Shown here: piece by piece, positions 1 through 8,588 of the stretch
How the letters are laid out: each line of letters begins with the position of its first letter
Numbering within the stretch: position 1 is the stretch's first letter
Assembly (NCBI RefSeq): GCF_018998565.1
Contig: NZ_JAHNZO010000001.1
Span: 77,774-141,773 of the forward strand
DNA from: Paenibacillus oleatilyticus
GTDB taxonomy: Bacteria; Bacillota; Bacilli; Paenibacillales; NBRC-103111
Reading direction: 5' to 3'
DNA length: 64,000 nucleotides
Position numbers and translations under genes: made by a program
The notes under the pieces: model-generated
The model's input: only the letters and a program-made list of their open reading frames with translations
What the model was told of the DNA's origin: nothing
The model's database searches: none

Positions 1-897
1 CAAGGGCCTCAAGGCGACCAAGGGCCGCAAGGGGCTGCTGGCGCTCAAGGACCTCAAGGCGACCAAGGGCCGCAAGGGGCTGCTGGCGCTCAAGGACCTC
101 AAGGCGACCAAGGGCCGCAAGGCGCTACTGGCGCTCAAGGACCTCAGGGCGATCAAGGGCCGCAAGGCGCTACTGGCGCTCAAGGACCTCAAGGCGACCA
201 AGGACCGCAAGGCGCTACTGGCGCTCAAGGACCTCAAGGCGACCAAGGGCCGCAAGGCGCTATTGGCGCTACCGGCGCTCAAGGGCCTCAGGGCGACCAA
301 GGACCTCAAGGGGCTACCGGCGCTACTGGTGCTCAAGGGCCTCAAGGCGACCAAGGGCCACAAGGTGACCAAGGGCCGCAAGGCGTTACTGGCGCTACTG
401 GTGCTCAAGGGCCTCAAGGCGACCAAGGGCCGCAAGGGGCTGCTGGCGCTCAAGGACCTCAAGGCGACCAAGGGCCGCAAGGCGCTACTGGCGCTCAAGG
501 ACCTCAGGGCGATCAAGGGCCGCAAGGCGCTACTGGCGCTCAAGGACCTCAAGGCGACCAAGGACCGCAAGGCGCTACTGGCGCTACCGGCGCTCAAGGG
601 CCTCAGGGCGACCAAGGACCTCAAGGGGCTACCGGCGCTACTGGTGCTCAAGGGCCTCAGGGCGACCAAGGACCTCAAGGGGCTACCGGCGCTACTGGTG
701 CTCAAGGACCTCAGGGCACAACCGGTGCAACCGGTGCTACTGGTGCTACTGGTGCTCAAGGGCCTCAGGGTGACCAAGGACCTCAAGGGGCTACTGGCGC
801 TCAAGGGCCTCAAGGCGATCAAGGACCTCAAGGCGATCAAGGACCTCAAGGCGATCAAGGACCTCAAGGGCCTCAAGGAGTTCAAGGGCCGCTTTAA
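1..897 (+). CDS. collagen-like Gly-X-Y repeat protein, 5' end outside window
   Basis: Frame 1 is open from the first base to TAA at 895-897, about 298 codons. It reads as uninterrupted Gly-X-Y triplets built from a few units ([15 protein letters not shown]). Such triple-helical repeats form filaments on the exosporium or spore surface in Bacillus and Paenibacillus. The protein ends ...GVQGPL directly after the repeats, with no BclA-type globular C-terminal domain, unlike most exosporium collagens. Any N-terminal targeting region lies outside the window. A strong hairpin terminator follows. The DNA repeats are close to identical over tens of bases, so copy number may vary between strains and assembly could be wrong here. 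The family is certain; the spore-surface location is inferred. Confidence 0.88.
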   Translation, partial: QGPQGDQGPQGAAGAQGPQGDQGPQGAAGAQGPQGDQGPQGATGAQGPQGDQGPQGATGAQGPQGDQGPQGATGAQGPQGDQGPQGAIGATGAQGPQGDQGPQGATGATGAQGPQGDQGPQGDQGPQGVTGATGAQGPQGDQGPQGAAGAQGPQGDQGPQGATGAQGPQGDQGPQGATGAQGPQGDQGPQGATGATGAQGPQGDQGPQGATGATGAQGPQGDQGPQGATGATGAQGPQGTTGATGATGATGAQGPQGDQGPQGATGAQGPQGDQGPQGDQGPQGDQGPQGPQGVQGPL

Positions 898-925
898 CTG
901 GCGTACCCGGGCATCAAAATAAAAT

Positions 926-960
926 GGCTGTCGAGAGCTTCTCTCGGCAGCTTCTTTTTT
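926..960 (+). terminator. Rho-independent terminator of the collagen-like gene
   Basis: An 11-bp stem with one G-U pair (927-937 with 941-951), a 3-base loop and a T-rich tail (cttctttttt) lie 30 bases after the stop codon. Confidence 0.85.
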
Positions 961-1635
961 CGTTTAGGAAAAGAGAATTTACCTCTGCATGATTGAAAAA
1001 AATATCGCGAATTATTTCAAGATGCTTAGATGCAGCAAAATCCATCATTGATTACGTTTCGATTGCGAAAGGACTCTACACACGGAATGAAGCAAATTAT
1101 TGGAAATTCGCACACAGATATCTATCGCTCCCGGGTTCGTGGCAAACAAACAAGAAGAACAGTATGTACCATCTCGCCCGAGGCAAGGAAAGGACAATCC
1201 ATGCCCGAGCATGACGTTCAGATTATGGCGTTTATAAGTACCTGCCGGACTAAGAGCTTGTCCTTTGTGCTTTTCACATTGACCATAAGCGGTTATTGAA
1301 CCGAAGACAGATAACAGCCTGCCTGCAGGTAACACAGAATCAGGCCGCTGTCTGATGTTCTTTCTGATGCTCGCAAAAAATGTGCAAGAATATCTTATGC
1401 GCAAGTGGGCGGAACCCGTCATGCTCCACCGCCTCTACGTTCGGCTTACGCAAACTGCCGGATGAACACGACAACAGTTTTGTCACCAAAAACGAGGGAA
1501 TACTTAAAGCTCATCTTCGACGCGCCGTTCGTAGAAAGGAAAATTCTGCACAACTGCTCCGTTTCGCATACAGCGCCTGGACCAGCAGCCGGCTGGTAAC
1601 CTCGCCATCCGGCGACGAAATCCATTGGATGGCTC
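961..1635. other. non-coding stretch, probably decayed
   Basis: No open frame here has a ribosome site or a recognisable protein pattern. The stretch lies between the collagen-like gene and broken rmlB/rmlA remnants, so it is probably degraded coding DNA. I see no RNA gene or repeat in it. Confidence 0.4.
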
Positions 1636-1692
1636 CCGCCAATAACGTACGAAATTGCTGCCATTGGCCCCCATCCCACCGGTGACAAGCAC
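1636..1692 (-). pseudogene. rmlB (dTDP-glucose 4,6-dehydratase) N-terminal stub
   Basis: The first ~19 codons read as LVTGGMGANGSNFVRYW. This matches the start of the intact rmlB at 28687-29673 (FVTGGMGFIGSNFVRYW), including the Rossmann GGxGxxGS-type loop. The similarity then stops and the frame turns into unrelated basic sequence. It sits just downstream of a damaged rmlA, as the intact pair does, so this is the leftover of a second rmlA-rmlB cluster and not a working enzyme. Confidence 0.75.
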
Positions 1693-1697
1693 TCACC

Positions 1698-2192
1698 TCA
1701 TGGCGTGACCTCCCCTGCTATTCTTTGGGCGGCCTCCCTGAACGAAAGGTGGGTTCCCGCATCGATCCACCATCCGCTCAGAATACCATAGAAGAGCATG
1801 CCTCGGACCGCATACATATTGTTCACGTCGGTAATTTCCATTTCGCCTCTCGCGGAAGGCTGGACTGTTCGGACGCGGGCTTGCTCCGGCTGCTCCCTGA
1901 AGCGGGCGAATTCCTCCGTCAGCGAGTCTTCGAACAGGTTATCTCCGAGCAGCACGACGAATTTTTCCGAGAGACTAACGAAGCCCTCCGCCAAGGCAAG
2001 AGCCTGCGCGATGCCTCCCGGCTCTTCCTGCACTTTAAACGAGATACGGACGTTCCACTCCCGACCGATGTAGTCCATAAACAACCCGCCGGAGTATTTT
2101 CCTGTAACGAGTAAAATATCGCGGATTCCCGCCTCGGCCAATTTGGAAATCGCATAATGAATCATCGGGTAAGGACCGACAGGCAATTTTAT
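1698..2192 (-). pseudogene. rmlA (glucose-1-phosphate thymidylyltransferase) remnant
   Basis: The protein matches the intact RmlA at 29670-30392 from LPVGxYPMIHYAI onward (GLFMDYIG, VLLGDNLFEDSL, GEMEITDVNN, SGWWIDAGTH). Two parts are missing. The N-terminus with the nucleotide-binding GGxGTRLxP motif is absent because the match begins abruptly near 2190, after which the frame soon meets a stop. About 45 residues between the LLGDN and ITDVNN motifs are deleted in frame. Without the NTP-binding loop it cannot be active, although 162 codons remain open. Confidence 0.85.
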
Positions 2193-2204
2193 TAAGAAAC
2201 CGGA

Positions 2205-2761
2205 TCATCGGACCGGAGGGGTCACAAAAATATTTTCATTTACTAATCTATGAAAATATTGATCCAGCTGCACTAAGCTTGCCCGATTCGGATCTTTACG
2301 CCACCATGCGCTTAAAGCAACCATCGCGGATACATGAAATTCTGCTAACAAGTCATGCGGGATATCGATCGTTTTGGAACGTTCGATGAACTTTAATGCG
2401 TCTTTCTTCAATAACCTCATGGAGTAAGTCGTCATGCAATCAAAAAAAGTTCATCGCCATGTTGCGAATGCACTAACTTGAGAGACTCGGAGCCCTCAAA
2501 AAATTCATCGGACCAAAAAAACGGCTTTAACATTCTTTTTTCTAATGGAATATCCCAGTATCGCTCCATCAGTTGATTAAGCCCATACTCCAGCAATCTG
2601 AATTTGTCATCGAAATGCTTATAGAACGTAGAACGATGAACCATGGCTTTTTCGCAAATTTGATCTACAGTAATTTTGGAAAATAACATTCTTTTTTCCG
2701 TCATCAACTCGAACAGGGCTTTCCATAACAGCTACTTGGAGCGACGTTTTCTCAAGTCCAT
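2205..2761 (-). pseudogene. TetR-family repressor, broken by a stop and a frameshift
   Basis: The HTH reads ITVDQICEKAMVHRSTFYKHF, a typical TetR recognition helix. The reading frame can be followed back to ATG at 2759-2761 (MDLRKRRSK) but an in-frame TAG lies at 2732-2734. A second lesion is at a run of seven T (minus strand, about 2442-2448): the frame runs out to TGA and the ligand domain (MTTYSMRLLKKDALKFIE...) continues in another frame. One added T would restore it. The gene is divergent from a truncated MFS pump at 2916, the usual arrangement of a TetR-controlled efflux pair, and both partners have decayed. Confidence 0.75.
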
Positions 2762-2915
2762 CCTCATCGCCCCTCTCTTTCTACCATTTTCGCAGACATT
2801 TATTTGATTCTATCTCCTAACTGCCCAAATTAGATATATTAAATATATTTTGCAGTAAAAACGATCATTATAATTGGAAATGACTGGAATCTATATTTAC
2901 GAAAGGAAGGTACTT

Positions 2916-3761
2916 ATGGATTTGAATTCAACGAAAGTGAAGCGAATTCCAATTATGGTTACTCTCATGATGGGAGCATTTGTGGCAACATTAAACGAAA
3001 CATTGCTAGGCAATGCCTTGCCTGTGCTGATGAAGGAGTTCCAAGTCGGCGCCACCACAATACAGTGGCTAACTGAGGCTTACCTGCTCGTTGTCGGCGC
3101 GCTCATTCCTGTAACGGCTCTAATTCAACAATGGCTTACTACAAGACAACTTTTTTTCACTGCAATGATGTTGCTATTAACCGGACGGGTGATTCAAGCC
3201 ATTGGTACGGGGCTAATTATCCCGCTGCTGATGAATACGTTGTTAATTATGTACCCTGCGGAAAAGCGAGGCTCGATTATGGGGGTGCTCTTTTTAATAT
3301 TTACATTTGCCCCTGCTATCGGGCCTACACTTTCAGGTATCATTATTGATGCTTGGGATTGGCCCTGGCTATTCTATATTATTATTCCTATTACTATCGT
3401 TTCTATCATCATCGGTTACTACTATCTTGTAAATGTAACCGTGGCGCTCGTTCTGGTTCCCGTCCAAACTTATGGACTGAATCAAATTACGCCTGAATAC
3501 TATGCGGATGGATCTGCCATTTTCAGTACATTGCAGCAAGTTGCCGGAGCAATTGGCACTTCTTTGTTTATCGCCACCATGTCTGCGCGCTCCCACAATC
3601 ACTTGGCACAGTCCGCTAATCCAAATGATGTAACCGAACAATTAACGGCATCCGTTGCGGGCTACAGCGACATGTTCATGCTTGGCTTCATCATTTCGAT
3701 CATTGCGGTTGTTGTGTCTCTATTTTTGAGAAAAAACGCGAAAGAAAAACAAGCGAATTGA
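2916..3761 (+). pseudogene. DHA2-type MFS drug exporter with internal deletions
   Basis: The start at ATG 2916 is preceded by aaaggaagg. The first ~170 residues follow the DHA2/EmrB pattern (FVATLNETLLGNALP, TIQWLTEAYLL, FAPAIGPTLSG) and the end matches too (FSTLQQVAGAIGTSL). It has only 281 codons, whereas the intact homologue at 38805-40286 has 493. A transmembrane segment near TAMMLLLTGRV is shortened by about 15 residues, and ~170 residues are lost after GYYYLVNV. All deletions keep the frame. Five or more helices are gone, so transport is very unlikely. Confidence 0.75.
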
Positions 3762-3777
3762 TCTGTTCTCTACTTAA

Positions 3778-3810
3778 AAGACTGCTCTTCGCAACAAGCA
3801 GAGCAGTCTT
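3778..3810. terminator. bidirectional terminator
   Basis: A perfect 11-bp stem AAGACTGCTCT/AGAGCAGTCTT separates the rightward MFS remnant from the leftward reductase gene. T-rich bases occur on both sides. Confidence 0.75.
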
Positions 3811-3835
3811 CGACATTTCATTTTATGATTTCAAC

Positions 3836-4360
3836 TTATTCCTTGACTACGTAATGGTGTTGCACAATTTGACCGAAGCGTTTTGTCTCCGTTAGGGAAA
3901 GCTTCAATTCCGGATTATCTCCTTTGAACAGAGGCTTCCCTTTACCTAAGATTGTTGGTGTGAACGCGATGATAAACTCGTCAACCAGTTTTCTTTTTAA
4001 GAGTACGTCAAGAATCTCGGCTCCACCGACAATCCATATTTTGGAACCTTCTTGTTCTTTAAGCTTCTCAACGAACCCCGGCACATCTTCGGTTACAAAT
4101 GTAACATATGGACTTAGTTCTTTTTCAGAACGTGAGAACACATAGCATTTTTTATCTGAATAGGGAAATTGATCAGCTAATTCAAAGGTATGCTCGTATG
4201 TTTTGTTCCCCATTAATACCGTATCAATCGTCTGATAAAATTCGCTGTAGCCGTTGTCTCCTTCTCCCTCTACCTCATAAAGCCAATCAATCTCTCCGTT
4301 TTCTCGCGCAATATACCCGTCCAGGGTTGCTGCAATGTATAATACGACAGGGCGTCTCAT
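3836..4360 (-). CDS. dihydrofolate-reductase-like (RibD C-terminal) protein
   Basis: This 174-residue protein starts VVLYIAATLDGYIARENGEIDWL, the N-terminal signature of the YwjB/YyaP group of DHFR-fold proteins. Later motifs are VLMGNKTYE and KIWIVGGAEILDVLL, the Gly-Gly NADPH-binding loop. The family contains NADPH-dependent reductases related to the RibD reductase domain, mostly of unknown substrate. The chosen ATG at 4358-4360 has AAGGAG nine bases upstream; an upstream in-frame ATG at 4429 has no such site. The gene is monocistronic, with the terminator at 3778-3810 downstream. Confidence 0.85.
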   Translation of the reverse strand: MRRPVVLYIAATLDGYIARENGEIDWLYEVEGEGDNGYSEFYQTIDTVLMGNKTYEHTFELADQFPYSDKKCYVFSRSEKELSPYVTFVTEDVPGFVEKLKEQEGSKIWIVGGAEILDVLLKRKLVDEFIIAFTPTILGKGKPLFKGDNPELKLSLTETKRFGQIVQHHYVVKE

Positions 4361-4504
4361 ATCCTGCTTCTCCTTACGACATGTTGAATTTGTTTTTTGT
4401 AAACACATCATAACATTTAAACAAGTCATCTATTGTCATATATCAAAAAGAATTAAAGCGGCCAATAAAATAAAAAAATCCGCTATTGGGTTCCATGCTG
4501 AAAA

Positions 4505-4530
4505 GGAGCCTTCCGCTTAAAGAAGGCTCC
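4505..4530 (-). terminator. terminator of the methyltransferase gene
   Basis: A 9-bp perfect stem GGAGCCTTC/GAAGGCTCC, read leftward, is followed by TTTTCAGC. Confidence 0.75.
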
Positions 4531-4536
4531 CGCTTT

Positions 4537-5298
4537 CTAAATTGATCGTGCTTTGATGAAAAAGCGATGTTGTGTTACATCAAAATAACCATGTTCTTGA
4601 ATGATTTGATGAATTTTATACAGCTGCTCAAAATATTTTTCGGTTTCAAAGCCCGGAACTTGCCACGGCGTTGCGTTTAAGAAGTAAATCAAGCTGCCCA
4701 CATCATAAAATCGTTGAATCGGGAATTCTTCCTTACTTGATAGAACCTCGAAGCCGTCCGCCCTAGCTTCCCTTGTTGCCGTTTCCAGGTTCCAATGTTT
4801 ATATTCGTCATTTAGCGGAACTTCAAATGTTTCATTGATTTCACGACAATCGAGCTCACCTGATTGTAGAGTAAGAAATATCCCATCTTCCGTCATCACT
4901 CTTCTTACTTCTTCTGCAGAATAGGCTTCATGCCTGTTCAAGACCAGGTCGAATTGGTTGTCCTCCAACGGGAGTTTTAAATCTTCCCCGACCTGTACGA
5001 CTTCTACACCTAATGGTTCCAATCTTTTTCTGGCTACTGGAACATTAGGAAGGTATCCTTCGGTAGCGAGCACTCGTTTAGGAAGAGGCTTTAACATCGA
5101 TAGGAACTCACCGCCTCCGGTTCCCATATCCAACATAGAGTTAGCATGCTGAACCAGAGATACTGCCATACTGCCGTAGGACCAAGTGAGCAATTGACTT
5201 GCCATTCGACCAGTTCCGGTAATATAGGAGAAATCCCATCCCGAAAAGTCTTGATTTGCCTTTGCTATGATATCCAAAAACTGCTTATCTCTTTTCAT
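4537..5298 (-). CDS. class I SAM-dependent methyltransferase
   Basis: This 253-residue protein has the motif I loop MLDMGTGGGEFL near residue 60, the acidic end of strand 2 (VLATEGYLPN) and a post-III segment (FDLVLNRHEAYSAEEVRRVM), a standard Methyltransf_11 fold. The substrate cannot be told; related proteins act on small molecules. Initiation is more likely at the second ATG (5296-5298), which has GGAGG eight bases upstream, than at 5304, where the gap would be two bases. It is transcribed alone with its own terminator. Confidence 0.82.
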   Translation of the reverse strand: MKRDKQFLDIIAKANQDFSGWDFSYITGTGRMASQLLTWSYGSMAVSLVQHANSMLDMGTGGGEFLSMLKPLPKRVLATEGYLPNVPVARKRLEPLGVEVVQVGEDLKLPLEDNQFDLVLNRHEAYSAEEVRRVMTEDGIFLTLQSGELDCREINETFEVPLNDEYKHWNLETATREARADGFEVLSSKEEFPIQRFYDVGSLIYFLNATPWQVPGFETEKYFEQLYKIHQIIQEHGYFDVTQHRFFIKARSI

Positions 5299-5451
5299 CT
5301 TCATTACCTCCGATGATTAACAGTATTTGTTATGCGCAACAACCTTCAACTGTTAATATGGGAGGGCCTCTTATCCACAAACAAATATGCAAAACCGAAT
5401 GTTGCAGCGTTTGCCAAGATATATCGTAAAAGTGGTAGAGAGCAGCGAAAA

Positions 5452-5487
5452 TAAAAAAAACGATGCCCTAAGTAACTAGGAACATCG
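5452..5487 (-). terminator. terminator of the DUF2935 gene
   Basis: Read leftward, an imperfect stem based on CGATG/CATCG plus CCTA/TAGG (5461-5487) is followed by eight T. Confidence 0.75.
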
Positions 5488-5505
5488 GTTCATCGCCTAT
5501 CGTCA

Positions 5506-6312
5506 TTATGATTCGAAGCCATCCTGGCCTCTCAAAAACTGTTCAAACATATCAAGAATGACAAGAAAATGCTCGGCTTCCCTAAATACATGATCCGCTA
5601 ACAGCGGATGAATAATGCTTTTTATACGACAGTCGTTTATTAAATCGCGTGCTGTTTTCTTAAAGTCGCGCAAAGATTTGACGGATACTTTATTCTGATC
5701 GACAAATTGGCTCAGCAGAGGAACCGTCTGGGATTGGGGGCGCATGGAGCTTAAATCTATGGCTTGAAAGACAAGCTGGTCAAAATCATGGCTAAATTCT
5801 CGCGCTTGCTCCACCAGCTTTCGTTCTGACGGATCAAGTAAATGACCGATAAATTTGGCATGGTCGGCCATGATTTTTAAGAAAAATACGTTTTCGTCGA
5901 TAATGGCATCGGGCAGCGGTTCCAGCCTTCCGGCATTCAGCTCAGCCAATCGATTTCTAAAATAGTTTGCTTCCCGGCTTATATGATCAACCAATAGCGG
6001 GAAGTTATTGGCCCCGGGTAATTGGCAGCTCAGGATTAACCCCAATACTTTTCTTTTAAAAGCCCAAATATAGCTAACCGCCGTGTAGACCTCCTCATTA
6101 AATTGGCTAATCGTCTGCGGATCTGTATTCGCTTCATAAGCGTGTGATCTTAGTTCAATTTGTTCAAATACCGCATAAAATTGATTGGCTTCATAAATCA
6201 ACTGAGTATCTTCACATCGGAAGCCTAGCCTGAGAAACAAGGAATGTTCCTTCATAATACGGGACCAAAACCTTATTTCCTCAAGCGAACGAACAACGAA
6301 CAGATCCGACAT
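5506..6312 (-). CDS. DUF2935 family two-helical-bundle protein
   Basis: This 268-residue all-helical protein has two similar halves. Each carries an E-x-FW-x-x-IM-x-EH type start (residues ~10-25; the second is ENVFFLKIMADHAKFI near 140) and an E-A-x-x-F/H-x type end (REANYFRNRL; REAEHFLVIL). This is the DUF2935 pattern in Bacillus and Paenibacillus; the conserved Glu and His suggest a metal-binding four-helix bundle, but no function is established. ATG at 6310-6312 has GGAGG seven bases upstream. Terminator at 5452-5487. Confidence 0.85.
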   Translation of the reverse strand: MSDLFVVRSLEEIRFWSRIMKEHSLFLRLGFRCEDTQLIYEANQFYAVFEQIELRSHAYEANTDPQTISQFNEEVYTAVSYIWAFKRKVLGLILSCQLPGANNFPLLVDHISREANYFRNRLAELNAGRLEPLPDAIIDENVFFLKIMADHAKFIGHLLDPSERKLVEQAREFSHDFDQLVFQAIDLSSMRPQSQTVPLLSQFVDQNKVSVKSLRDFKKTARDLINDCRIKSIIHPLLADHVFREAEHFLVILDMFEQFLRGQDGFES

Positions 6313-6369
6313 GGGCATTCCTCCTCACATGTAATTGCTTCTATATATGCGGTCCATTCGTTTTTAAGA

Positions 6370-6570
6370 TCAATTATTTACCGGAGTCCGTCTATCCGAT
6401 CGTACACCTTCCGAATGCCCTGCCTGTTTAACCGACCATCCCTGAACTATCGTCAGCTCCGGGCGATGCTTGATCCGGCGCATATAATCGTCCGCCTCCT
6501 GCCCGCTTCCCTTCAAGCCTACCGTCAAGGAGACGCTATGGGTGGTGCTGAACACATAATCGTGGAGCAA
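6370..6570 (-). CDS. small unrecognised ORF, doubtful
   Basis: A 66-codon frame starting at TTG contains VSLTVGLKGSGQEADDYMRRIK followed by a short beta-strand-like segment. This vaguely resembles small DUF3970-type proteins, but the match is by eye and weak. There is no clear ribosome site, and an in-frame stop lies just upstream. It sits in a degraded interval, so it may be a remnant. Confidence 0.25.
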   Translation of the reverse strand: MLHDYVFSTTHSVSLTVGLKGSGQEADDYMRRIKHRPELTIVQGWSVKQAGHSEGVRSDRRTPVNN

Positions 6571-6684
6571 ATGAACTCCCGCTTATGCACCTGCATCCCG
6601 AATACGGAAAACGATCAAGGAAATCATAAGGACGCCTTCGCCGTGCTTGCCGCGCCGTCCATCTGATGAAGGGCAATTCGCGCG

Positions 6685-6951
6685 AAGCGATGCGACTCGG
6701 GCGGCGACTTGTTTCGCGAGAAGTTGCTAGCCTTTGCCGGGGAGCATCCGCATATCCGCTATTTCCCTTCGATTCCGGACGATCAGTTTTTATTTCTGCT
6801 GGGATACATCGACCTGATGATCAGCAACAGCAGCGCGATTATCGAAGCGGCCGATAACGTCGTATCCGTCCCTTTCGACGCCGACCGGATTGAACATACC
6901 ATCGCCTTGCAGCTAAACCGGGGACGCCTGCCGAGGCTCCGCAACCCGTAA
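6685..6951 (+). pseudogene. UDP-GlcNAc 2-epimerase (NeuC-like) C-terminal remnant
   Basis: The frame reads SGGDLFREKLLAFAGEHPHIRYFPSIPDDQFLFLLGYIDLMISNSSAIIEA. This matches the NeuC/WecB epimerase C-terminal half, where the ISNSS loop binds the nucleotide sugar. The segment that normally follows (pro-val rich strand and GxRQ-G) is missing, and the frame jumps to NVVSVPFDADRIEHTI. Upstream the frame is closed by stops at 6664-6669. The deletion and missing N-terminal half mean it is inactive. It probably belonged to the same lost sugar cluster as the rmlA/rmlB remnants. Confidence 0.6.
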
Positions 6952-6960
6952 GCCCTTACT

Positions 6961-7035
6961 CATCCGGAGAAGGAATTGGCCGAGCAGCTCGCGCGTCTTC
7001 AAATGCTGCCCGACGTTTGGAATAAGTTGAATTGA
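6961..7035 (+). pseudogene. 3' tail of an unidentified gene
   Basis: The frame HPEKELAEQLARLQMLPDVWNKLN ends in TGA at 7033-7035, directly before a long hairpin. It looks like the genuine C-terminus of a lost protein whose terminator survived. The family is not recognisable. Confidence 0.3.
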
Positions 7036-7040
7036 AAAAT

Positions 7041-7077
7041 CGCCCTCTCCTTGGCCACGAATGGCAAGTTGAGGGCG
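7041..7077. terminator. long hairpin, bidirectional terminator
   Basis: CGCCCTC/GAGGGCG and the inner CTTGGCCA/TGGCAAG form one long stem with a CGAA loop. Leftward it is followed by ATTTTTC and serves the peptide-receptor operon at 7140-8317; rightward by atccttt. Confidence 0.75.
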
Positions 7078-7139
7078 ATCCTTTAGTTGGTATATTTGAG
7101 AAGCTAAAAAAGACACCTTTCCAATTGTTGGGCCTAAAA

Positions 7140-7265
7140 TTAACCACCCGTCCCGTTATGAACAGAAGTAGATATCAGACTAGGATCCAGCTGTTGTAGA
7201 GATATACCAGACACACCGCTAACAAAAAACAACCCCAAAACCAAGGACAGCCAAACCTTTTTCAT
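7140..7265 (-). CDS. secreted pro-peptide of a quorum-sensing pair (AloP/Phr-like)
   Basis: This 41-codon gene overlaps the upstream receptor gene by ATGA (7262-7265), the coupling typical of rap-phr and similar pairs. The product has a Lys-Lys start, a hydrophobic core (VWLSLVLGLFFVSGVSG, residues ~4-20) and a polar tail ending SVHNGTGG. In RRNPP systems the exported precursor is cut and the C-terminal 5-10 residues re-enter the cell through the oligopeptide permease. From memory, the Paenibacillus polymyxa Alo13 peptide also ends in Gly-Gly, so HNGTGG is a reasonable guess for the mature signal. The hairpin at 7041-7077 lies downstream. Reading it as a signal is inference. Confidence 0.7.
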   Translation of the reverse strand: MKKVWLSLVLGLFFVSGVSGISLQQLDPSLISTSVHNGTGG

Positions 7266-8317
7266 AGATCCGACACTCCCTCCAATAGATTTCGGTAATG
7301 CCTTTTTTGTTGCTCCGTCGCATAATCGATATGCTTCGCAAATAAGGAAACACACCTTTCGAAGCCTGAGTAATGCTTCATCTTTTGAGAAAGGTATAGT
7401 GCATACAATAATTCATTTAAACCGGTGATCATTTGTTGATTTCTAAAACTGTATACCGCTTTCTCATACCAGAAGTGAAATAATTGCGTACCGTTTATGT
7501 ATGTAACGGAAGTGTTGATAGGGGGAAGTTTTACGCAGAATTTGTCCAAAAATTCATCGATCTTAAAATTGTACATATTTGCTGATTCAATAACGGTTAG
7601 TAGGCTTGGAAGTAATTCGATGGGGTTTTCATCCAGAAATTCTGACAATTCGGTAAGAACTTTGTCATTCCCGCATTTTAATTCGAGATTGTACATATTT
7701 GCCTTGCCCCATATGCGAAATTTCTCGACCTCCTTGTGCCCGATTTCGTCAAGGAATTCAAACCATCCAAGTTCGGAATATTCCGAAACGTAGCGTTTCG
7801 CTTCTTCACACCGGTCTTGCATGGTTAGGGCGATTCCTTTTAGAAGGAACCCTTGTCCATAATACACTACTAAATGCCGCTCGGATTGTAGAATTTCAGG
7901 AAGTTTGTTATTTTTTTTATTTTCAAGCTGTCTATCGTAGATAGTTCTAGCCAAGGTTCTTAATTCATCTGCATATCTTTCGACTTTTTTCCAATCCCAT
8001 AAGGTGTAATAAACGTTTGCCATTTGTAGCAAGGCATCCAGCTTCACATCTTCCGGCAGGTATAAATAATGTGACTCAAATCTAGTCAACGCTTCTTTGT
8101 TTTCTTCCGATCCGATGCCAATGAGAGACTGAAATAACCGAAACTGGCTCATGATGTATTGCGGATAGCGAGTATCCTTCACGTTATCGATGACATGACG
8201 GAACAAGGGGACTGCCTCTTGCTTCCTTCCGGACTTGTAAAGATGCTCCGCCATAGAAAAATAATGTGAAAGATCGACATCCGATTCTAAACAGCTAACA
8301 TCAGGCTGTCGCTCCAT
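7262..8317 (-). CDS. TPR peptide receptor lacking an HTH domain (AloR/Rap-like)
   Basis: This 351-residue all-helical protein has TPR-like helices throughout. It is clearly homologous to the receptor at 10857-12218 (shared blocks LDALLQMxNVYYTL-WKKVERYADELR, ERHLVVYYGQGFLLKGIALTMQ, FHFWYEKAVY). It starts where that protein's TPR part starts and has no N-terminal helix-turn-helix. By analogy with Rap proteins it should act by protein contact rather than DNA binding, with the peptide encoded by the overlapping gene as ligand. The ATG at 8315-8317 has GGGAGGTG upstream; the in-frame start at 8371 has none. Loss of HTH is seen; the regulatory role is inferred. Confidence 0.75.
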   Translation of the reverse strand: MERQPDVSCLESDVDLSHYFSMAEHLYKSGRKQEAVPLFRHVIDNVKDTRYPQYIMSQFRLFQSLIGIGSEENKEALTRFESHYLYLPEDVKLDALLQMANVYYTLWDWKKVERYADELRTLARTIYDRQLENKKNNKLPEILQSERHLVVYYGQGFLLKGIALTMQDRCEEAKRYVSEYSELGWFEFLDEIGHKEVEKFRIWGKANMYNLELKCGNDKVLTELSEFLDENPIELLPSLLTVIESANMYNFKIDEFLDKFCVKLPPINTSVTYINGTQLFHFWYEKAVYSFRNQQMITGLNELLYALYLSQKMKHYSGFERCVSLFAKHIDYATEQQKRHYRNLLEGVSDL

Positions 8318-8588
8318 TTCTTTCACCTCCCTTAATAGTAAAATTTTAACAGATAAGAATGCAAAAAACAATGTTTTTCAGCAATATTTTGTTAAGAAAT
8401 CCGTCGAACGGAAGGCTTGAAAGCACAAAAAATGGAACTTACGCCGGGCAAGGACGAAAAAAGAGGTGGATTATCAGTCAAGCTATGTGGTCAAATACTT
8501 TAATAGGGAAGCTTCTTAATTGGCTACGAGTCTATAGAGATAATTTTTTTAAAAAAAAGGATGTTATTATGGTTTATTAAACAAAAGT
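8318..8588. other. AT-rich spacer and likely promoter region
   Basis: No supported gene. It holds the upstream region of the receptor gene; I could not single out a convincing -35/-10 pair. Confidence 0.4.

Noticed and set aside
1..897. CRISPR-like regular repeats at the left edge
   Set aside because: The repeats are in-frame Gly-X-Y codons without unique spacers.
263..922. 219-codon frame through the collagen repeats
   Set aside because: It is a shifted reading of the same repeated DNA (runs of [10 protein letters not shown]). The Gly-X-Y frame is the coherent one; repeat structure keeps other frames open.
993..1422. Short frames in both directions after the first terminator
   Set aside because: No ribosome sites, no recognisable motifs, mutual overlap; treated as decayed DNA.
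8359..8580. 73-codon plus-strand frame upstream of the first receptor
   Set aside because: Starts without a ribosome site and covers the divergent promoter region; the protein has no pattern.
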